Source: Tenrec ecaudatus
Lineage: Eukaryota > Chordata > Mammalia > Afrosoricida > Tenrecidae
Length of the DNA stretch: 64,000 bases
Direction: 5' to 3'
Assembly (NCBI RefSeq): GCF_050624435.1
Contig: NC_134530.1
Location: forward strand, 146,236,721-146,300,720
Below the pieces are notes generated by a model. It did not search any database and had not been told where the DNA came from. It worked only from the letters and a program-made list of their open reading frames with translations. Both the position numbers and the translations under genes were made by a program. Within the stretch, counting starts at the first letter, position 1; every line of letters begins with the position of its first letter. This document shows positions 9,669 to 22,262 of the stretch, piece after piece.

Positions 9669-11067
9669 GCGTTTACAGTCAAGACAACCCAGTGCTGCAA
9701 TTTCTACTCTGTAATGCACAGGGTCACCATGTGCAGGAACCAACTGAGCTGCAGTGGGTTTAGGCAGTTAGGTTGCTCTGTCTCTTTTATGGTTAAGGAC
9801 TCCACCACCTTTGTGGTGGTAAAACTGGGTTCTCCTTGTATTTCAGGCTGAAGGAACCTTTTAAGGGAAGAAGGTAGCTGGGGAATGCTTAGTTCCCTGG
9901 CAGTGTGCAACGGTGGAAACACGCTTTTCATAGACCTGGCAAACGGCTCCTCGTGTTTGCTCTCCAAATACTGATGTCTGCAACACTTCTTGGCACTGCT
10001 CGGCGGGTCTTACCGCATCGTCATCGGTGGACCAGAGCCAGGAGTGTGCCCGGCAGCGGTTCGCACCATACAGGGAGTCGGCAGGGCCCTCCACGCGCCC
10101 TCGGCCGCACTCCTCCCGGAGCAGGGGGGATTCCCAGGCGGCAAGTCACAGCTTTGTTATTATTACCCTGATGTGCAATAAATCCGCGTGGTGCAATAAA
10201 TTAAAGCAGGGCTCCGTTCTCACCTCACAGACTGCCAATCGCTTTATTGCCACAGCTCGGCTATGTGGGTTTTCCTTATTTAGGCAGAGCAAAGGAAGCC
10301 GTGAAATTTGCAAAGGAGAACAAAAGGCTGCTTGGGCGCAGTTCGCAAAACACGCCGTGTCGTCCCCGCGCAGACGCATCAGGACATCGTGCAATACCTC
10401 ACATGTGTGCGCGCAGTGACCTCAGGGAGCTGGAGCAGCCAAGGCCTAGCGACACCCACCTGTCTGCATTGACGTTCACGCTCAGATCGCAGGCCTCTGC
10501 GGCGTGTTGCCCAGCTGACCACGCGCCCCAGAGGGACAGCGTGCCCTTCCCGTGAGAAACGTGGGCTGGCTGTGAGATCACAAATTGGTTCTGGAGCTCA
10601 TCAGAGTCAGCAAATGAGCATTAGTGAGCTATGTGCAGAGGCTGAAACGCAAGTGATAATCTGCCCATTTGGGCAATTACAGCTGGAGGGGTGAGGAGAG
10701 GGGCCGGGAGAAGCCCTACAACTCCCAGTGGGAGAGTTATGATCCCTCTCTGCTGCCTGCGCCCAGAGAGCCAGAGAGCCAGAGAGCCGCCTGCCTGGCT
10801 TGTCTTCCTTCACCCCAGGCTGCCCTGGTCCGCAGCACGCAGAGGAAGGGCGGGAGAAACGCTCCACCTCCACCCTTTGCCAAGTTCAAAGCCCAAGTGA
10901 GGCCATCAGCATAGCTGACACTTATCTGGTCAAAGCTCTGTTTGGTGGTGGTAGAATGCAGTCTTTATTATTTTTTTAAGCGGGAGCCGTTAAGGCGCTG
11001 AATATTTCTAACCCTGGTTACAGAGTCAGCCTTCTATCCCTTCCTACTGCCTTCTCTTTGGCTCCTG
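9669..11067. other. Unique-looking region, moderately CpG-rich; no gene supported
   Basis: No known repeat covers this stretch. 9980-10560 keeps unusually many CpG for the neighbourhood. 10575-10680 is AT/GC-balanced with clustered ATTA and GATA-type words and looks non-repetitive, as conserved non-coding elements often do. No splice-bounded open frame is convincing. Confidence 0.35.
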
Positions 11068-11262
11068 CCTTAGAGCCAGGCGCGGTGGAGTGGGTCCTGA
11101 CTCCTGGCGACCCCATGGCGGCAGAATGCAACTGCTCTGGAGGGTTTTCAGAGGAGGATATCTCAGGCGGAACTCGCCAGGCCTTTCCTCAGAAGCACCT
11201 CTGCGTGAATTCGAACAGCTGAGCTTTGGGTTTGCAGCTGGGCTCATTAACCATTTACTTCA
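11068..11262 (-). repeat. Afrotherian tRNA-derived SINE
   Basis: Reverse orientation: GAGTGGGTCCTGACTCCTGG, GGCGACCCCATGG, GCAACTGCTCTGGAGGGTTT and TTCGAACAGCTGAGC. Somewhat different subtype from the common one here. Confidence 0.65.
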
Positions 11263-11824
11263 CGTGAGGACTTGAGGAGGCTCGCATTTCACTTTTCTCT
11301 TAAATTAGACTCCCTGGGAACCGCTGCTCTGCCTGTACATCCTTGTGGATAAGCACTGGCTGCCCTTCGCAATCGTTTTCTGGCTCGTTCTTCAACCATC
11401 AGCTCCACTCCCCTCAGTCACCATCATCCCTTTATGGTGCTGCAAAACGTCCAGCTCCCTTGGCATGGCTCTAATGCTCACCCCTGATCTTCCTTAGAAA
11501 ATACTACACGCCAGTGCTTGAGTCTCCTTTATTAGCAACAAATACCAAGAAAGGAAATTTGCTTCTGTGAGCTCAAGTATCCTAATACAGTCTCTAGTCT
11601 TCACTCTTATTACGCCCCCCTCCCCCAGCATCCTACCTCTGGCTAAACTGTAACAGGCCGAATCAGGAGAAACTGTGAAGCACTGAGGTCATAATTCCTG
11701 AATCTGGTTTGAATTTAGGATTTGTTCCTTTGGCTCAAAATTAACAGTCAATTTACCGGGACTGTGTCCTACACTTTCTGGCCTCCAGCTGATGTAGTTT
11801 TTTACATGTGAAGATGTTAAAAAT
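11263..11824. other. No recognisable feature
   Basis: No gene. A few pyrimidine-rich L2-like words around 11390-11480 are too weak to call. Confidence 0.4.
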
Positions 11825-11930
11825 GAAAACGTACAGATGTGCTTTATACAATTGATGTATGTGTATGTGTGGATTGTGATGAGAGCTGTATGAGCCCCTA
11901 ATAAAATGTTTTTTAAAAATGAAAAGAACG
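11825..11930 (+). mobile_element. Tenrec-type long retroposon, 3' end fragment
   Basis: Only the terminal ~105 bases: GTGCTTTATACAATTGATGT, GGATTGTGATGAGAGCTGTA, TGAGCCCCTAATAAAATG, then poly-A-like sequence. A 5'-truncated copy, typical of target-primed retroposition. Confidence 0.75.
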
Positions 11931-11949
11931 TTGCAATGTCTCTTCTGGA

Positions 11950-12035
11950 GGCCCCATCTTTCTCCTGAGGAGCATCCAGTGGGGTCAGACTGGCAACCTT
12001 TTGGTTAGCTGCTGAAGTATGGTCTCACCAGGACA
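11950..12035 (-). repeat. SINE fragment
   Basis: Reverse head portion: CCCCATCTTTCTCCTGAGGA, CAACCTTTTGGTTAGCTGCT. Followed by a C-rich/CA-rich simple stretch at 12036-12060. Confidence 0.5.
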
Positions 12036-12221
12036 CCCCCCCCCCCACACACACACACCCCTTGGATCTCCCAGGTTGTACTATTGGTTGGAAGTTACTG
12101 GTTCTTGTCCAGAAGCAAACACGGCAGAGGAAGAAGTCGCTGTTTTTGCTTAGCCATTTAAAGTAGCATAAACTTCAGAGTCTAGTCTGCCACTAGGCTG
12201 TTCTTTCAACTGAGTGAGGAA

Positions 12222-12415
12222 TGCTGACGGCATAATGGTTAGACATTGAGCTAACTCAAAGTCAGCAGTTCAAAACCACCAGCTGCTCCGTGAGAAAAAT
12301 GCAGGGCTCCTTTGAAAAGCCATGGTTCCTGAAACTCACAGGGACAGGGCAGGTCTACCCTATCCTATAGGATCCCCATGAGCTGGAAGCTGCTGAAGGG
12401 CACTGAGTTTTGTTT
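12222..12415 (+). repeat. Afrotherian tRNA-derived SINE
   Basis: GCATAATGGTTAGACATTGA, CAGCAGTTCAAAACCACCAG, CTGCTCCGTGAGAAAAATG, CTATCCTATAGGATCCCCAT. Confidence 0.8.
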
Positions 12416-12559
12416 TGTTTGCTTCTACTGAATAAACTCAGATTAGCAAACCTTTAACACGGAAAAAAAAGGGAAAATAAAATCCATTCGACTACTCAGA
12501 CCCAATATGTTCCCATTCCCCAAGCGCTTACTTTGTATCCACATTAGTCCTCACAGTAG

Positions 12560-12700
12560 TTCATTTGATGGAATTCTTGCCTTTAAGGTAGACATTGACC
12601 ATCTAGTTTTATAAATGAGAAAGCAAATGTTCAGAAGCATTGGGCAAATGCATGGCAAGTGGGAATCCCATGTTGGGGGTTCTAGGCCCGCTGTGCTTTT
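12560..12700 (-). repeat. MIR-like fragment
   Basis: TTTTATAAATGAGAAAGCAA and GGGCAAATGCATGGCAAGTG fit the reverse of the MIR core. Diverged. Confidence 0.4.
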
Positions 12701-12944
12701 CATTACACTGTAGCTCCTCTGTGCTAATAGAATCCTGAATTTTTGCTTTGTGCTGGGAGAACCCCCTGTGTAAGAACCCAAACTCTCTGTATAATTTGAT
12801 TGCTCTTAAATCGCTTACAGAGTACAAATATCCCAGGGCAATAAATACCATCCTAACAAAACCTTTTGCTAGGTGCCAGCTGGTAACCCTACTCACTTAC
12901 TGCCCAATTCTATAAAATAAAATATGCTCATGCAAGCAGGAAGA

Positions 12945-13140
12945 GAGCTAATTCCCATATGTCGGAGTATCTCCCACATACTGGGCACAGTACAAGGTAC
13001 TTTACTTAGACGATAGCATTTCATCATTGTAAGAATCTCTAGGATATAAATATTTACTCCACTTTATAGAGGCAAAGACTGAGTCTCATAAATTAAGCCA
13101 TTTTGCCCAAATCCACTCACTACAACAACTTTCAGAATTA
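12945..13140 (-). repeat. MIR SINE
   Basis: Reverse MIR order: ACTGGGCACAGTACAAGGTA, CTTTATAGAGGCAAAGACTG, AGTCTCATAAATTAAGCC. Confidence 0.6.
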
Positions 13141-13854
13141 GTGAGTTATGCTAAATCTCAGTGGCTTAACACAGGAAAGGATTATTTCTTGCTCAAGTCC
13201 TATAACCCTTCAGGGTCCCTTCAGGGTCATCTGGGAGTCCTGCTTCACATGGACCCTAAATGGACCCAATTTGATGATATAGCTCCATCCAAAGGCTGCC
13301 AGATACTACAACAGAAAGAGAACGTGGGCCATGCATTTGCTCACAAATCTCTCCCTTAGAAGTAACACGTGCCTTTTCCCTACCTTGCATTGGTGAAGGC
13401 AAGTCACATGGCCACATCTACCTGTGGAGCGTGGGCAGAGCAATTTTCTGCAGGGTGAAGAACTGGAAACACTTGGTGAACAGCGCGTGACTGCCCACTG
13501 CCAGTAACAAGCAGAGCTGGAATTCAAGTCGTGAAATACATGCCTGCTGTCTCCTAGACACATCTCATTTAACCCAAAGAAAAGGTATTTCTGTCTTCCA
13601 AGAGGAGACCTATTATCGGATGTTTAACCAGATAGTTCAGTTGGTTTCCATGGTACCACTAATTAGACAATCTAATAAGTACCTGGCCTTTGGTATAAAA
13701 ATGAAGAGGCATACAAAGAATCGGAGGTCTGGAAATAGCTTCATGACCCAGGATAGCCTGTGCTTGGTTGATACGGTGTGGATAACATTTCTCTTTTTCT
13801 AGTGCTAAGACTAAAGAGCGAACTAATCTGTCTCGGAAGAAAGGCAGCCAGACT
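13141..13854. other. No recognisable feature
   Basis: No coding exon or repeat that I can support. Confidence 0.5.
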
Positions 13855-14118
13855 GTTCTTTAGAAGCAAGGGAGGTGAAATGATCCCATGTTCTTAAGAG
13901 AGACCAGTCCCTGGAAAAGGACATCATGCTTGGTAAAGTGAAGGGGCAGCGACAAAGAGAAACACATTCAATGAGATACATGGACGCAGTGGCTGCTACA
14001 TTGGGCTCAGACGTAACAATTATGAAGATGATGCAGTATCACGCAGTGTTTCGTGGATCTGTTGTGTCTAGGGTCAATATGAATTGGGACAGACACAACA
14101 GCACCTAACAACAACAAG
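13855..14118 (+). mobile_element. RTE/BovB-like LINE, 3' end fragment
   Basis: Covers the last part of the LINE reading frame and tail: AGAGACCAGTCCCTGGAAAA, GGACATCATGCTTGGTAAAG, GTGGCTGCTACATTGGGCTC and the end GCACCTAACAACAACAAG. The frame is interrupted by stops; 5' truncated. Confidence 0.8.
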
Positions 14119-14254
14119 ACTCAAGACACAAATGGCCTTTGAGTAGCAGAGTGAAAACTTCAAACTGCCCAGAGAAGCAGGGTTTCCTAGCAAAGAATAT
14201 TGTGGCCAAGGCATCAGCCAAAGTGTGCTGATGAAACTGAATAGAACAAGAAGT

Positions 14255-15048
14255 GATCCTTGGAAGAAGCACACCAGCCTGTGTGATCATGAGGTGTTGA
14301 TGGGATCAGGTATCAGGCATCCAAGAGCCAGAGCAAAAAATCATAATGTGAATTGGAGATGGGGGGAGTGCCGAGTGGAGACCCAAAGCCAATTTGTAAG
14401 CAATTGGACATCCCCTTACAGAAGGGTCGTGGGGAGAAGATAGGCCAGTCAGGGTGCAGTATAACACCGATGAAACATAAAGCTTTCCTCTGGTTCTTTC
14501 ACGCTTCCTCCTCTGCACTATCATGACCCTAATTCTACCTTACAAATCTGGCTAGACCAGAACATGTACATGGATACAAATAAGAGCTGGAACACAGAGA
14601 ATACAGGACAGATAAACTCCTCGGGACCAATATTGAGAGTAGCCATACCAGGAGGATAAGGGGAAGATGTGGAGGGGGAGAACGGAGGGACTAGCCATAA
14701 CAGAAGGATAAGGGGAAGATGCGGGATCAGAAAGGGGGAACCGATCACAATGACCTACCTATAACCCCCTCCCAGGGGGATGGACAATAGACAAGGGGGT
14801 AAAGGGATACATTGAACTGTGCAAGACATGAAAAAATAATAATAATTTATAAATTATCAAGGATTCATGAGGGAGGGGGAAGGATGGGGGAAAATGAGGT
14901 GATGATACCAAGGGCTCAAGTAGAAAGAAAATGCTTTGAAAACAATGATGGCAACATATGTACAAACATGCTTGACACGTGGATGTATGTATGGATTGTG
15001 CTAAGAGTTGTATGAGCCCCCAATAAAATTATTTTTTAAAGGGATCCT
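14255..15048 (+). mobile_element. Tenrec-type long retroposon
   Basis: The longest plus-strand copy in the window. It runs from GAAGAAGCACACCAGCCTGT through CCAAAGCCAATTTGTAAGCA, GGGGGATGGACAATAGACAA and TTATAAATTATCAAGG to GTATGAGCCCCCAATAAAAT and an A/T-rich end. A 30-odd-base block (GGATAAGGGGAAGATG) is tandemly repeated near 14655 and 14710. No conserved open frame. Confidence 0.7.
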
Positions 15049-15194
15049 TATTATTCTAGAGCTAGCACTGGTTCCTGAGTTTCATCAGGCAAATACTCAA
15101 GCAATGACTTGTAGGAATTAATCCAAATTTCTCACTGGAACTTTGGAACTTGAGATATCTTCAAAACTAGGGTCAACCCTTAAGCAGTGCAGTC

Positions 15195-15395
15195 TCTGGG
15201 TGATACAAGTGCTTAAGCATTGGACTACTTGCTGAAATGTTGGTAGTTTGAACTCACCTAGAGACAGCTCAGAAGACAGGTCTGGGGATCTGCTTCCAGA
15301 GGGTCACTCCCCCAGACCCCCGTGGAGCAGTTCTCCTCTGCACACCGGGGGTTGCCACGAGTTAGACTCAACTCGAAGGCAACTAACAATGATAT
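15195..15395 (+). repeat. Afrotherian tRNA-derived SINE
   Basis: TCTCTGGGTGATACAAGTGC, GCTGAAATGTTGGTAGTTTG, GGGGATCTGCTTCCAGAGGG, tail ACTCAACTCGAAGGCAACTA. Confidence 0.7.
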
Positions 15396-15464
15396 AAATA
15401 TTAGGCATCAAGGGACAGAATAGGAAGCCTGATACTAGTGTCCAATACACCACCCGGCTAATGG

Positions 15465-15585
15465 TTTTACAGATAGGTAAGTGAAGGCTCAGAGAGGTTA
15501 AGTAATTTTCCCAAGGTTACTCAGATGGTCCAGAATTCCATCTCCGACACTGCAGCTCCAGAGCCTGCTTAACCACACTTAGGGT
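15465..15585 (-). repeat. MIR SINE
   Basis: GGCTCAGAGAGGTTAAGTAA followed by TTTTCCCAAGGTTACTCAGA is the reverse complement of the MIR core, well preserved. Confidence 0.8.
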
Positions 15586-16559
15586 TGCCAGGTAAAATAA
15601 AGGACACCCAGTTAAACTTGAATTTCAAATATGCAAATCCCAAATATTGCGTGGTACATATTTATGCTGAGAACTTATTCGCTGTTTATTTAAATTTTAT
15701 ATTAAAATGGACCGACTAGGTTTTTCTTTACTACATCTGACGATGCAAAACCACACTATGCTGCTTATCCGTTCAGCTATCCATATATATATAGGAGTTG
15801 CTTAATGTATGGCTTATGTATGTAAGAGTTCTGTTGCAGAATAAACGGTGTCAGTTCACAGTCTGAAAGCTAAGGAAAACCCTTTTTCCCTCCAGTTATT
15901 GAAGGCTTGGTTGGTCTGGGGACAGTTTTCTCCCTGATAGCTCAGCTCTGGGCAAGCTTGCGTCTACCGATAAGAAAAAGACTTTGCTCCCTGTTGGCAC
16001 ATCTGGCTTCCTGCCCACCCTGGGCTCTCTCCTCTGGGGCCAGCTGGGGCCTTGCCGGCCCTCTTTCCTGTTCAACTTCCGCGCTGTGGGAGTTCTGGCC
16101 TCGTCTAAGAGTTGCAGAGCCACGTGGCTGAGTAGTCATTTCCTTCCAGGTGATAGTGACCACAGAAGGAAACGGGAAAGCACGAGCTGCTTAGTCCTTC
16201 GCAGAGCAGGGCCTTGAATACAAAGTCCCGTGTCAGAGATAAACAGGCTCAATGTCCATCACCAAACCAAACCCTTCTTCTTTTTCTTCCCTCTTCTTGG
16301 TGTTTTAGACCAACAGCCTCTCCTTTGGGTCAGGAAGGACGGAAGTCTGTCTGGAGTTATAGAGTGCACAGGGTCCACGCAGTGAGAGTCAGCTGAAGGC
16401 AGATGGCTACAGTCCATTTACAGTGGCTGCGTCCGTCTCTTTTTCTCGGTGCATTTCATTTATTTAGTACCTCTTCCATCTTTGTATAGTGAGAATGGCC
16501 CAACGATTTGCAAAGTGCTTTTATAACAACTAAGAGAGTCGTGTGTGGCTACGAAGCCA
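15586..16559. other. No recognisable feature
   Basis: No gene or clear repeat. An (AT)n-like stretch lies at 15780-15795. Confidence 0.45.
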
Positions 16560-16925
16560 TAGGAACGTATATTAGGTGCCATCCTGTCGGCTCTCACTCG
16601 TTGCTCCCCAGTGTACAACAGAACAAACGCCTCCCGCTCCCGTGACCCCTCTCAATCGCTGTTAGGGTTGAGGTCACTGTTGTAGCCACGTGTCCGTCCA
16701 TCTTGTCAGGGGCTTTCTCCGTTTGGCCACCCTTCTACTTCAGGCGTAATGTCTTTTTCTGGGGGCTGGTCTCTCATGATAACATATCCAAAATATGTGA
16801 GACGAAGTCCCATCATCCTTCCTTCCAACAAGCATTTTGGTGGTACTTCTTCCAAGACAGATTGGCTTGTTCTTCTGCAAGTCCATGGTATTTTCAATAT
16901 TCTTTACAAGCACCAGAATTCAAAT
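16560..16925 (-). mobile_element. RTE/BovB-like LINE, 3' part
   Basis: Reverse of the LINE C-terminal coding region and tail. The minus strand contains an open run corresponding to the family's terminal residues (SVLEEVPPKCLLEGRMMGLR, then TYFGYVIMRDQ). Stops and frameshifts make it non-functional. It abuts a (GT)n run. Confidence 0.8.
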
Positions 16926-16926
16926 G

Positions 16927-16928
<2 letters not shown>

Positions 16929-16965
<37 letters not shown>
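16929..16965. repeat. (TG)n microsatellite
   Basis: Eighteen or so uninterrupted TG units. Confidence 0.97.
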
Positions 16966-16967
<2 letters not shown>

Positions 16968-17544
16968 CTTTGAATTGTGACTGGGATACAGGTTTACAAA
17001 GCAGCTCATCAGTTTTGCACGCAAGTGTTCATACCCGTTTTGTTTCAAGTCATCCACTGCAATCCCCTCAGTGCACCATCGCTTAAGCCGCGCTCACCCT
17101 CTGTTTCCTATTTCTATTCTTCTTTCTTTCCTTCTTCCTTCTTTTGAAAGAAAATTCAAAGAAAACTCTGGAGTAGCTGTGGGTGGACTCTCCACTCTAA
17201 TGTAGCTCTCCTGCAATTCAACTACATACTTGGCTGCCTATTTTCAGCACCCCAATAACCTGCGCTGAAGAAATGGAACCGGGTTTTAATGGCCACCTAG
17301 AAAGAAAATGGTTATAAAGGGCTTTGGAAATAGCTGATAATTAGTATGGCTTCTAATGTGGGAAAGTTGTAAAGCAGCTCCCTGTTTACAAGTCTGGATT
17401 GCCTCTGTAGTCAAGATTTGAAAAATCTTTCAAACAAATTGATTTTTATGAACCTAGAATATAATAAGGATAAGTAATATTTATTCTAACATAAAATAGC
17501 ACTTTTTTGCTATGTTCCGGTTCCATGTAGAGCATTTGGGTGGG
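16966..17544. other. No recognisable gene
   Basis: A short stretch after the (TG)n may continue RTE-like sequence. The rest is unrecognised. A G-run (GTGGGGGGGGGGGC) lies at about 17540-17552, next to the pseudogene end. Confidence 0.4.
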
Positions 17545-17551
17545 GGGGGGG

Positions 17552-18547
<996 letters not shown>

Positions 18548-18584
18548 CTACACAGGTGGTAAATGGCAGAACTTGCATTTAAAC

Positions 18585-19092
18585 ATATGTCGTCTCACCC
18601 TCCTGATAATGTGTCCAAAGTAAGTGAGAAGAAATGCTCTAAGGAGCCTTTCTAAGGAGCATTCTGGCTGTTCTTCTTCCCAGACACATCTGTGTGCTCT
18701 TCTGGAAAGCCACAGTATATTCCACTTTCTTCGCCAACATTATAGTTCAAAGGCATCGATTCCTCCTCTGTCTACCTTGTTCACTGTGCTGCTTTCACAA
18801 GCCTATGAGGTGGGTGAATATACCATGGCTTGGATCAGGCGCACGTTAGTCCTCAAAGTGACAGGCTATCCAGAGGGGCCATTTCCAAGAGAAAGACATC
18901 ATGTGTGGAGAAGAAGAGAGGGTTGTAGAAAAAGAGGAACACCCTCAAGGGGATGGATTGACAAAGTGGTTACAGCCATGGGCTTAAACACAGCCGCAAC
19001 TGTGAGGGTGGGGTTCAACCAGGCAGTGTTTTATTCTCTGGTGTGTAAGGGATGTTTAGAGTCAGTACCAACTCAACAACACCTACAACAGT
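18585..19092. mobile_element. RTE LINE copy with 5' inversion
   Basis: 18585-18872 is reverse-oriented LINE coding sequence (CTCCTGATAATGTGTCCAAA, GGAGCATTCTGGCTGTTCTT, ACCATGGCTTGGATCAGGCG). 18873-19092 is plus-oriented and starts at the LINE position immediately following (AGAAAGACATCATG, GGATGGATTGACAAAGTGGT), ending ACAACACCTACAACAG. The two halves therefore make one copy whose 5' part is inverted. Confidence 0.7.
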
Positions 19093-19095
19093 CTA

Positions 19096-19245
19096 CCCCT
19101 TGGTAGTTCAAACCTACCACTCAGCAGTACCATGCAAGAAGGGCCTGGCAAATCTGCTTCCACAAAGATATAGCCAAGAAAAACCCTCCAGAGCAATTCT
19201 TTTCTGTAACATATGAGCTCCGGGACTCAGAATCAATTATTTTAT
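19096..19245 (+). repeat. SINE fragment
   Basis: GGTAGTTCAAACCTACCACT, GGGCCTGGCAAATCTGCTTC and GGGACTCAGAATCAATT fit a diverged SINE of the same family. Confidence 0.55.
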
Positions 19246-19397
19246 TGAGTCTCATTCCAGAGAATATAGGCTTAATTTTCATCAAATAATGCCTGCACTT
19301 CATAAGATCAGTAGATCTTGCTTCTGCTGTTTTCTGAAAATTTCCAATCTGTTGCCGACTCTTGCATTCCAAAGGCGTGAAGCATTCTTCTTATTTC

Positions 19398-19640
19398 TCT
19401 CCTTTTATGTAACAGTTTTATTGGCACATAATTCGCAAACCATACAATTCAAGAGTTCAGTCATTTTAACAAGAGTTGTTCGGTCATCACCACAATCAAT
19501 TTTAGAACATTTTCTTCCATCTCATATGCATCATTATTCACCCCCCAGCCTCCCCTGCGATGCTCCTAAGGAACCATTATCCAGTTACTGTCTCTATAGA
19601 TTTATTTACCTAACCTAGATTTCATATATAGTAAACCATT
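19398..19640 (-). repeat. L1M LINE 3' region
   Basis: TTATTGGCACATAATTCGCA, ACCATACAATTC, CATCACCACAATCAATTTTA, GAACATTTTC and TCTCTATAGATTTATTTACC follow the antisense order of the ancient L1M 3' end. Confidence 0.75.
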
Positions 19641-20214
19641 TTTTAAAAAACTCACAAAAATAGCAAGGCAAGACAAAGAAAACCCTCAGTGGAAAAGAAA
19701 GCAGAAAACATTAAAAACTAGAACAAAATTAAAATGGGTCCAAAGGGAGCCCGAATGATAAGGTTGCACACAGCATTCTTTTTGCCCAATTGTAAAGAAC
19801 ATCTGGAAAGAGGAGGCATTTGGCAAATGACCAGAATGGTGGGATCCGATGAAAAGCTGTTTGACTCGTACACAGCTCATACCACATGGATTCAACACAT
19901 GTGTTGAACAACTAGATAAATACACTGACATCACAGCAATACCAAGTTGTCATGGAAGTTTAAATGCTTAAGCTCATTCTCTTTCCTTACCTCAGAGGAA
20001 CTGGTAATAAAGAAATGATGGACCAACAATTCTATCAGCCATGCTTTGAGCAGCACTAATATCAGCTTGTTACGTTATTAGTTAAAATACAGACATATGG
20101 TTATGGATGAGATGTTTGGCTCATATATTTTATCTATCTGTCTATCACCTACCAGTTATCTATATATCTTTCACATGGATGTTCCTGAAATATTTATTGA
20201 AAAACTAATGTAGG
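19641..20214. other. No recognisable feature
   Basis: A-rich start, otherwise unrecognised. No coding potential supported. Confidence 0.4.
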
Positions 20215-20452
20215 AGGGACCAAAGGCTGGGGAAGGCTGTCATGGTGGGAGGGTGTCAACAAAAAAGAGGGAGACCTTGTGACGTGGACTGACATAATGC
20301 ATGCACAAATGGGCTCAAACTGAAGCAGTGGCTGCGAGGATGTCAGAAGATCAGGCGACATTCTGTTCAGTTAAATATCGGGTTTCTATGAGTCACGGCC
20401 GCCGTGAGTCGTAGCTATCTCTGGCACCTAACAAAAGCAACAGTAACCAAAC
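20215..20452 (+). mobile_element. RTE/BovB-like LINE, 3' end fragment
   Basis: The LINE end region: GTGGACTGACATAATG, GCAGTGGCTGCGAGGATGTC and the tail CTGGCACCTAACAAAAGC. Internally rearranged and 5' truncated. Confidence 0.65.
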
Positions 20453-20489
20453 AAAAACGACATCCCTAGGGGCTCTAGGAATATAGCAA

Positions 20490-20585
20490 TTAATAGATCA
20501 AGTCCCTGCTCACAGAGAACTTACATTCTAATTCAATCAACATTCTGATACCCAAAGATCCAGTTTTAAGTATTGCTATTTAAGA
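20490..20585 (-). repeat. L2 3' end fragment
   Basis: TCCCTGCTCACAGAGAACTT followed by ACATTCTAATTCAATC is the antisense L2 end. Confidence 0.5.
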
Positions 20586-20770
20586 GTTTTGTGCTTTTGT
20601 GCAATTCATTTACTTCCTCTGAGCAAGTGTTCTCTGCAAAAGGAGACTAATGATAACCTATTTGAATGGCATTCTTTTTAGCATTAAATTAGCTACTGTG
20701 GGATAACTTGGAAAACTGTAAAATGCTACGTCAATGCCAGGTCGCATATTCACCATGTGTCTATTTTGAC

Positions 20771-20972
20771 AGGAGCCCTGGTGGCATAGGGGTTACATGT
20801 GGGCTGTGAACCGCAAGGTCAACAGTTAGAAAGCACCAGCTGCTCAAGGAGAAAGCTGCGACTTCCTGCTCCTGTAGAGTTCCAGCCTGGTAAACCCACA
20901 GGGCAGTGCTACCCTGCCCTACAGGGTCGCCGAGAGTCAGAATCGACTGGATGCCAGCGAGTTTGGTCTATC
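20771..20972 (+). repeat. Afrotherian tRNA-derived SINE, complete
   Basis: Best-preserved copy: GGAGCCCTGGTGGCATAGGG, GGGCTGTGAACCGCAAGGTC, GTAAACCCACAGGGCAGTGC, CCTACAGGGTCGCCGAGAGT, CAGAATCGACTGGATGCCAG. A useful in-window reference for the family. Confidence 0.92.
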
Positions 20973-21364
20973 GTGAGCGTGGAGACATCGTCTCCCCTTC
21001 TCTTTATCCTCTCAGCAGTAAGTGTCCACATTTGGCAAGAAACAAACCCCACGTTAAGGTTTGCTGAGTAATTGTGGGCCAGGTGCCACACGTGTGTGGA
21101 ATGTTTTTGTTTACAATGTGATCCTGCTTTCCAGCTCCAACAGCAAAGGTGCATGAGGTCTTGCAGAGCAGAACATGCGTAATTCTACTCATGAGTTACT
21201 GATGGCTCAGGGTTGCAGCTCTAAAAATACACCCAGCATGTAGCAGTGGAAGTCTCTTACTGACTTATGTCCCCATCTGACCGCTTCTTAAAGACCTTTC
21301 TCATAAATCGACCCTAGGAATAGCCATGCGGGCCTGGCCAGCTCTAAGCACATCCAAGCTCTCC
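20973..21364. other. No recognisable feature
   Basis: No gene or clear repeat. Confidence 0.5.
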
Positions 21365-21580
21365 AGGATGACCCCGCGACTCTCCACTTGACTCCGCCTC
21401 ACGGGGACCCGCATGCATATCAGAGCAGACCTGTGCTCCACAGGCTTTCAATGGTAGGGTCTTTTTTAAACAAAGTAATCACCCAGCCTTTCTTTCAAGG
21501 CATCTGTGGGTGCACTTGAACTTCTGGTCTTGGAGTGAACAGCCAGACACACTAACTGTTGGTACCACCCAGTTATTCCT
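21365..21580 (-). repeat. Afrotherian SINE, diverged subtype
   Basis: Reverse orientation: CTCCACTTGACTCCGCCTCA, GACCTGTGCTCCACAGGCTT, ACTTGAACTTCTGGTCTTGG. Confidence 0.5.
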
Positions 21581-21812
21581 CGCTCTGATTACAAGCAAGG
21601 GAACTTGAGTTGCAAAAGAATATCAATTTCAAAAAGCATTTGAAAGAAAATGTAAAAAAAAATGACATGGGAAAAATAAGAATAACTGATTTCCTTATTA
21701 GGAAAGTTTCTTTTCAGATATAAAGACATTCTCTTTGCAGGTCAGTAATGCTACTGTTAGTTAGACACAGGCAGGAGTGGTCTTCAGATTTCATAAAAGC
21801 TCTATTTGGCAG

Positions 21813-22166
21813 TTGTGTTAGTCCAGGTAGACTAGAGAAACAGATTCATAGAGACTCATGTGTATAGGAAAGAGCTTTATATACAAGAGCAATTGAACAT
21901 TGAGAAAACATCCCAGCCCAGTCCAGATCAAGTCCATAAGTCCGATATTAGCCCATATGTCTGATACCAACCTATAAAGTCCTCTTCAGACTCACAAAAC
22001 ACATGCAATGATGCCAAACACAGAAAGATCACAAGTCAGTGGTTGGGAAGTCTTGGTATTGTAAGCACCTCAACACTGGCAGGGGTGTCTACGTGGCTGC
22101 TCCGGCTCCAGAGGTCTGGCTCCATCAGCCTCTCCATGTGTCTTTTCCACAGGGATGTCTCCCAGG

Positions 22167-22262
<96 letters not shown>

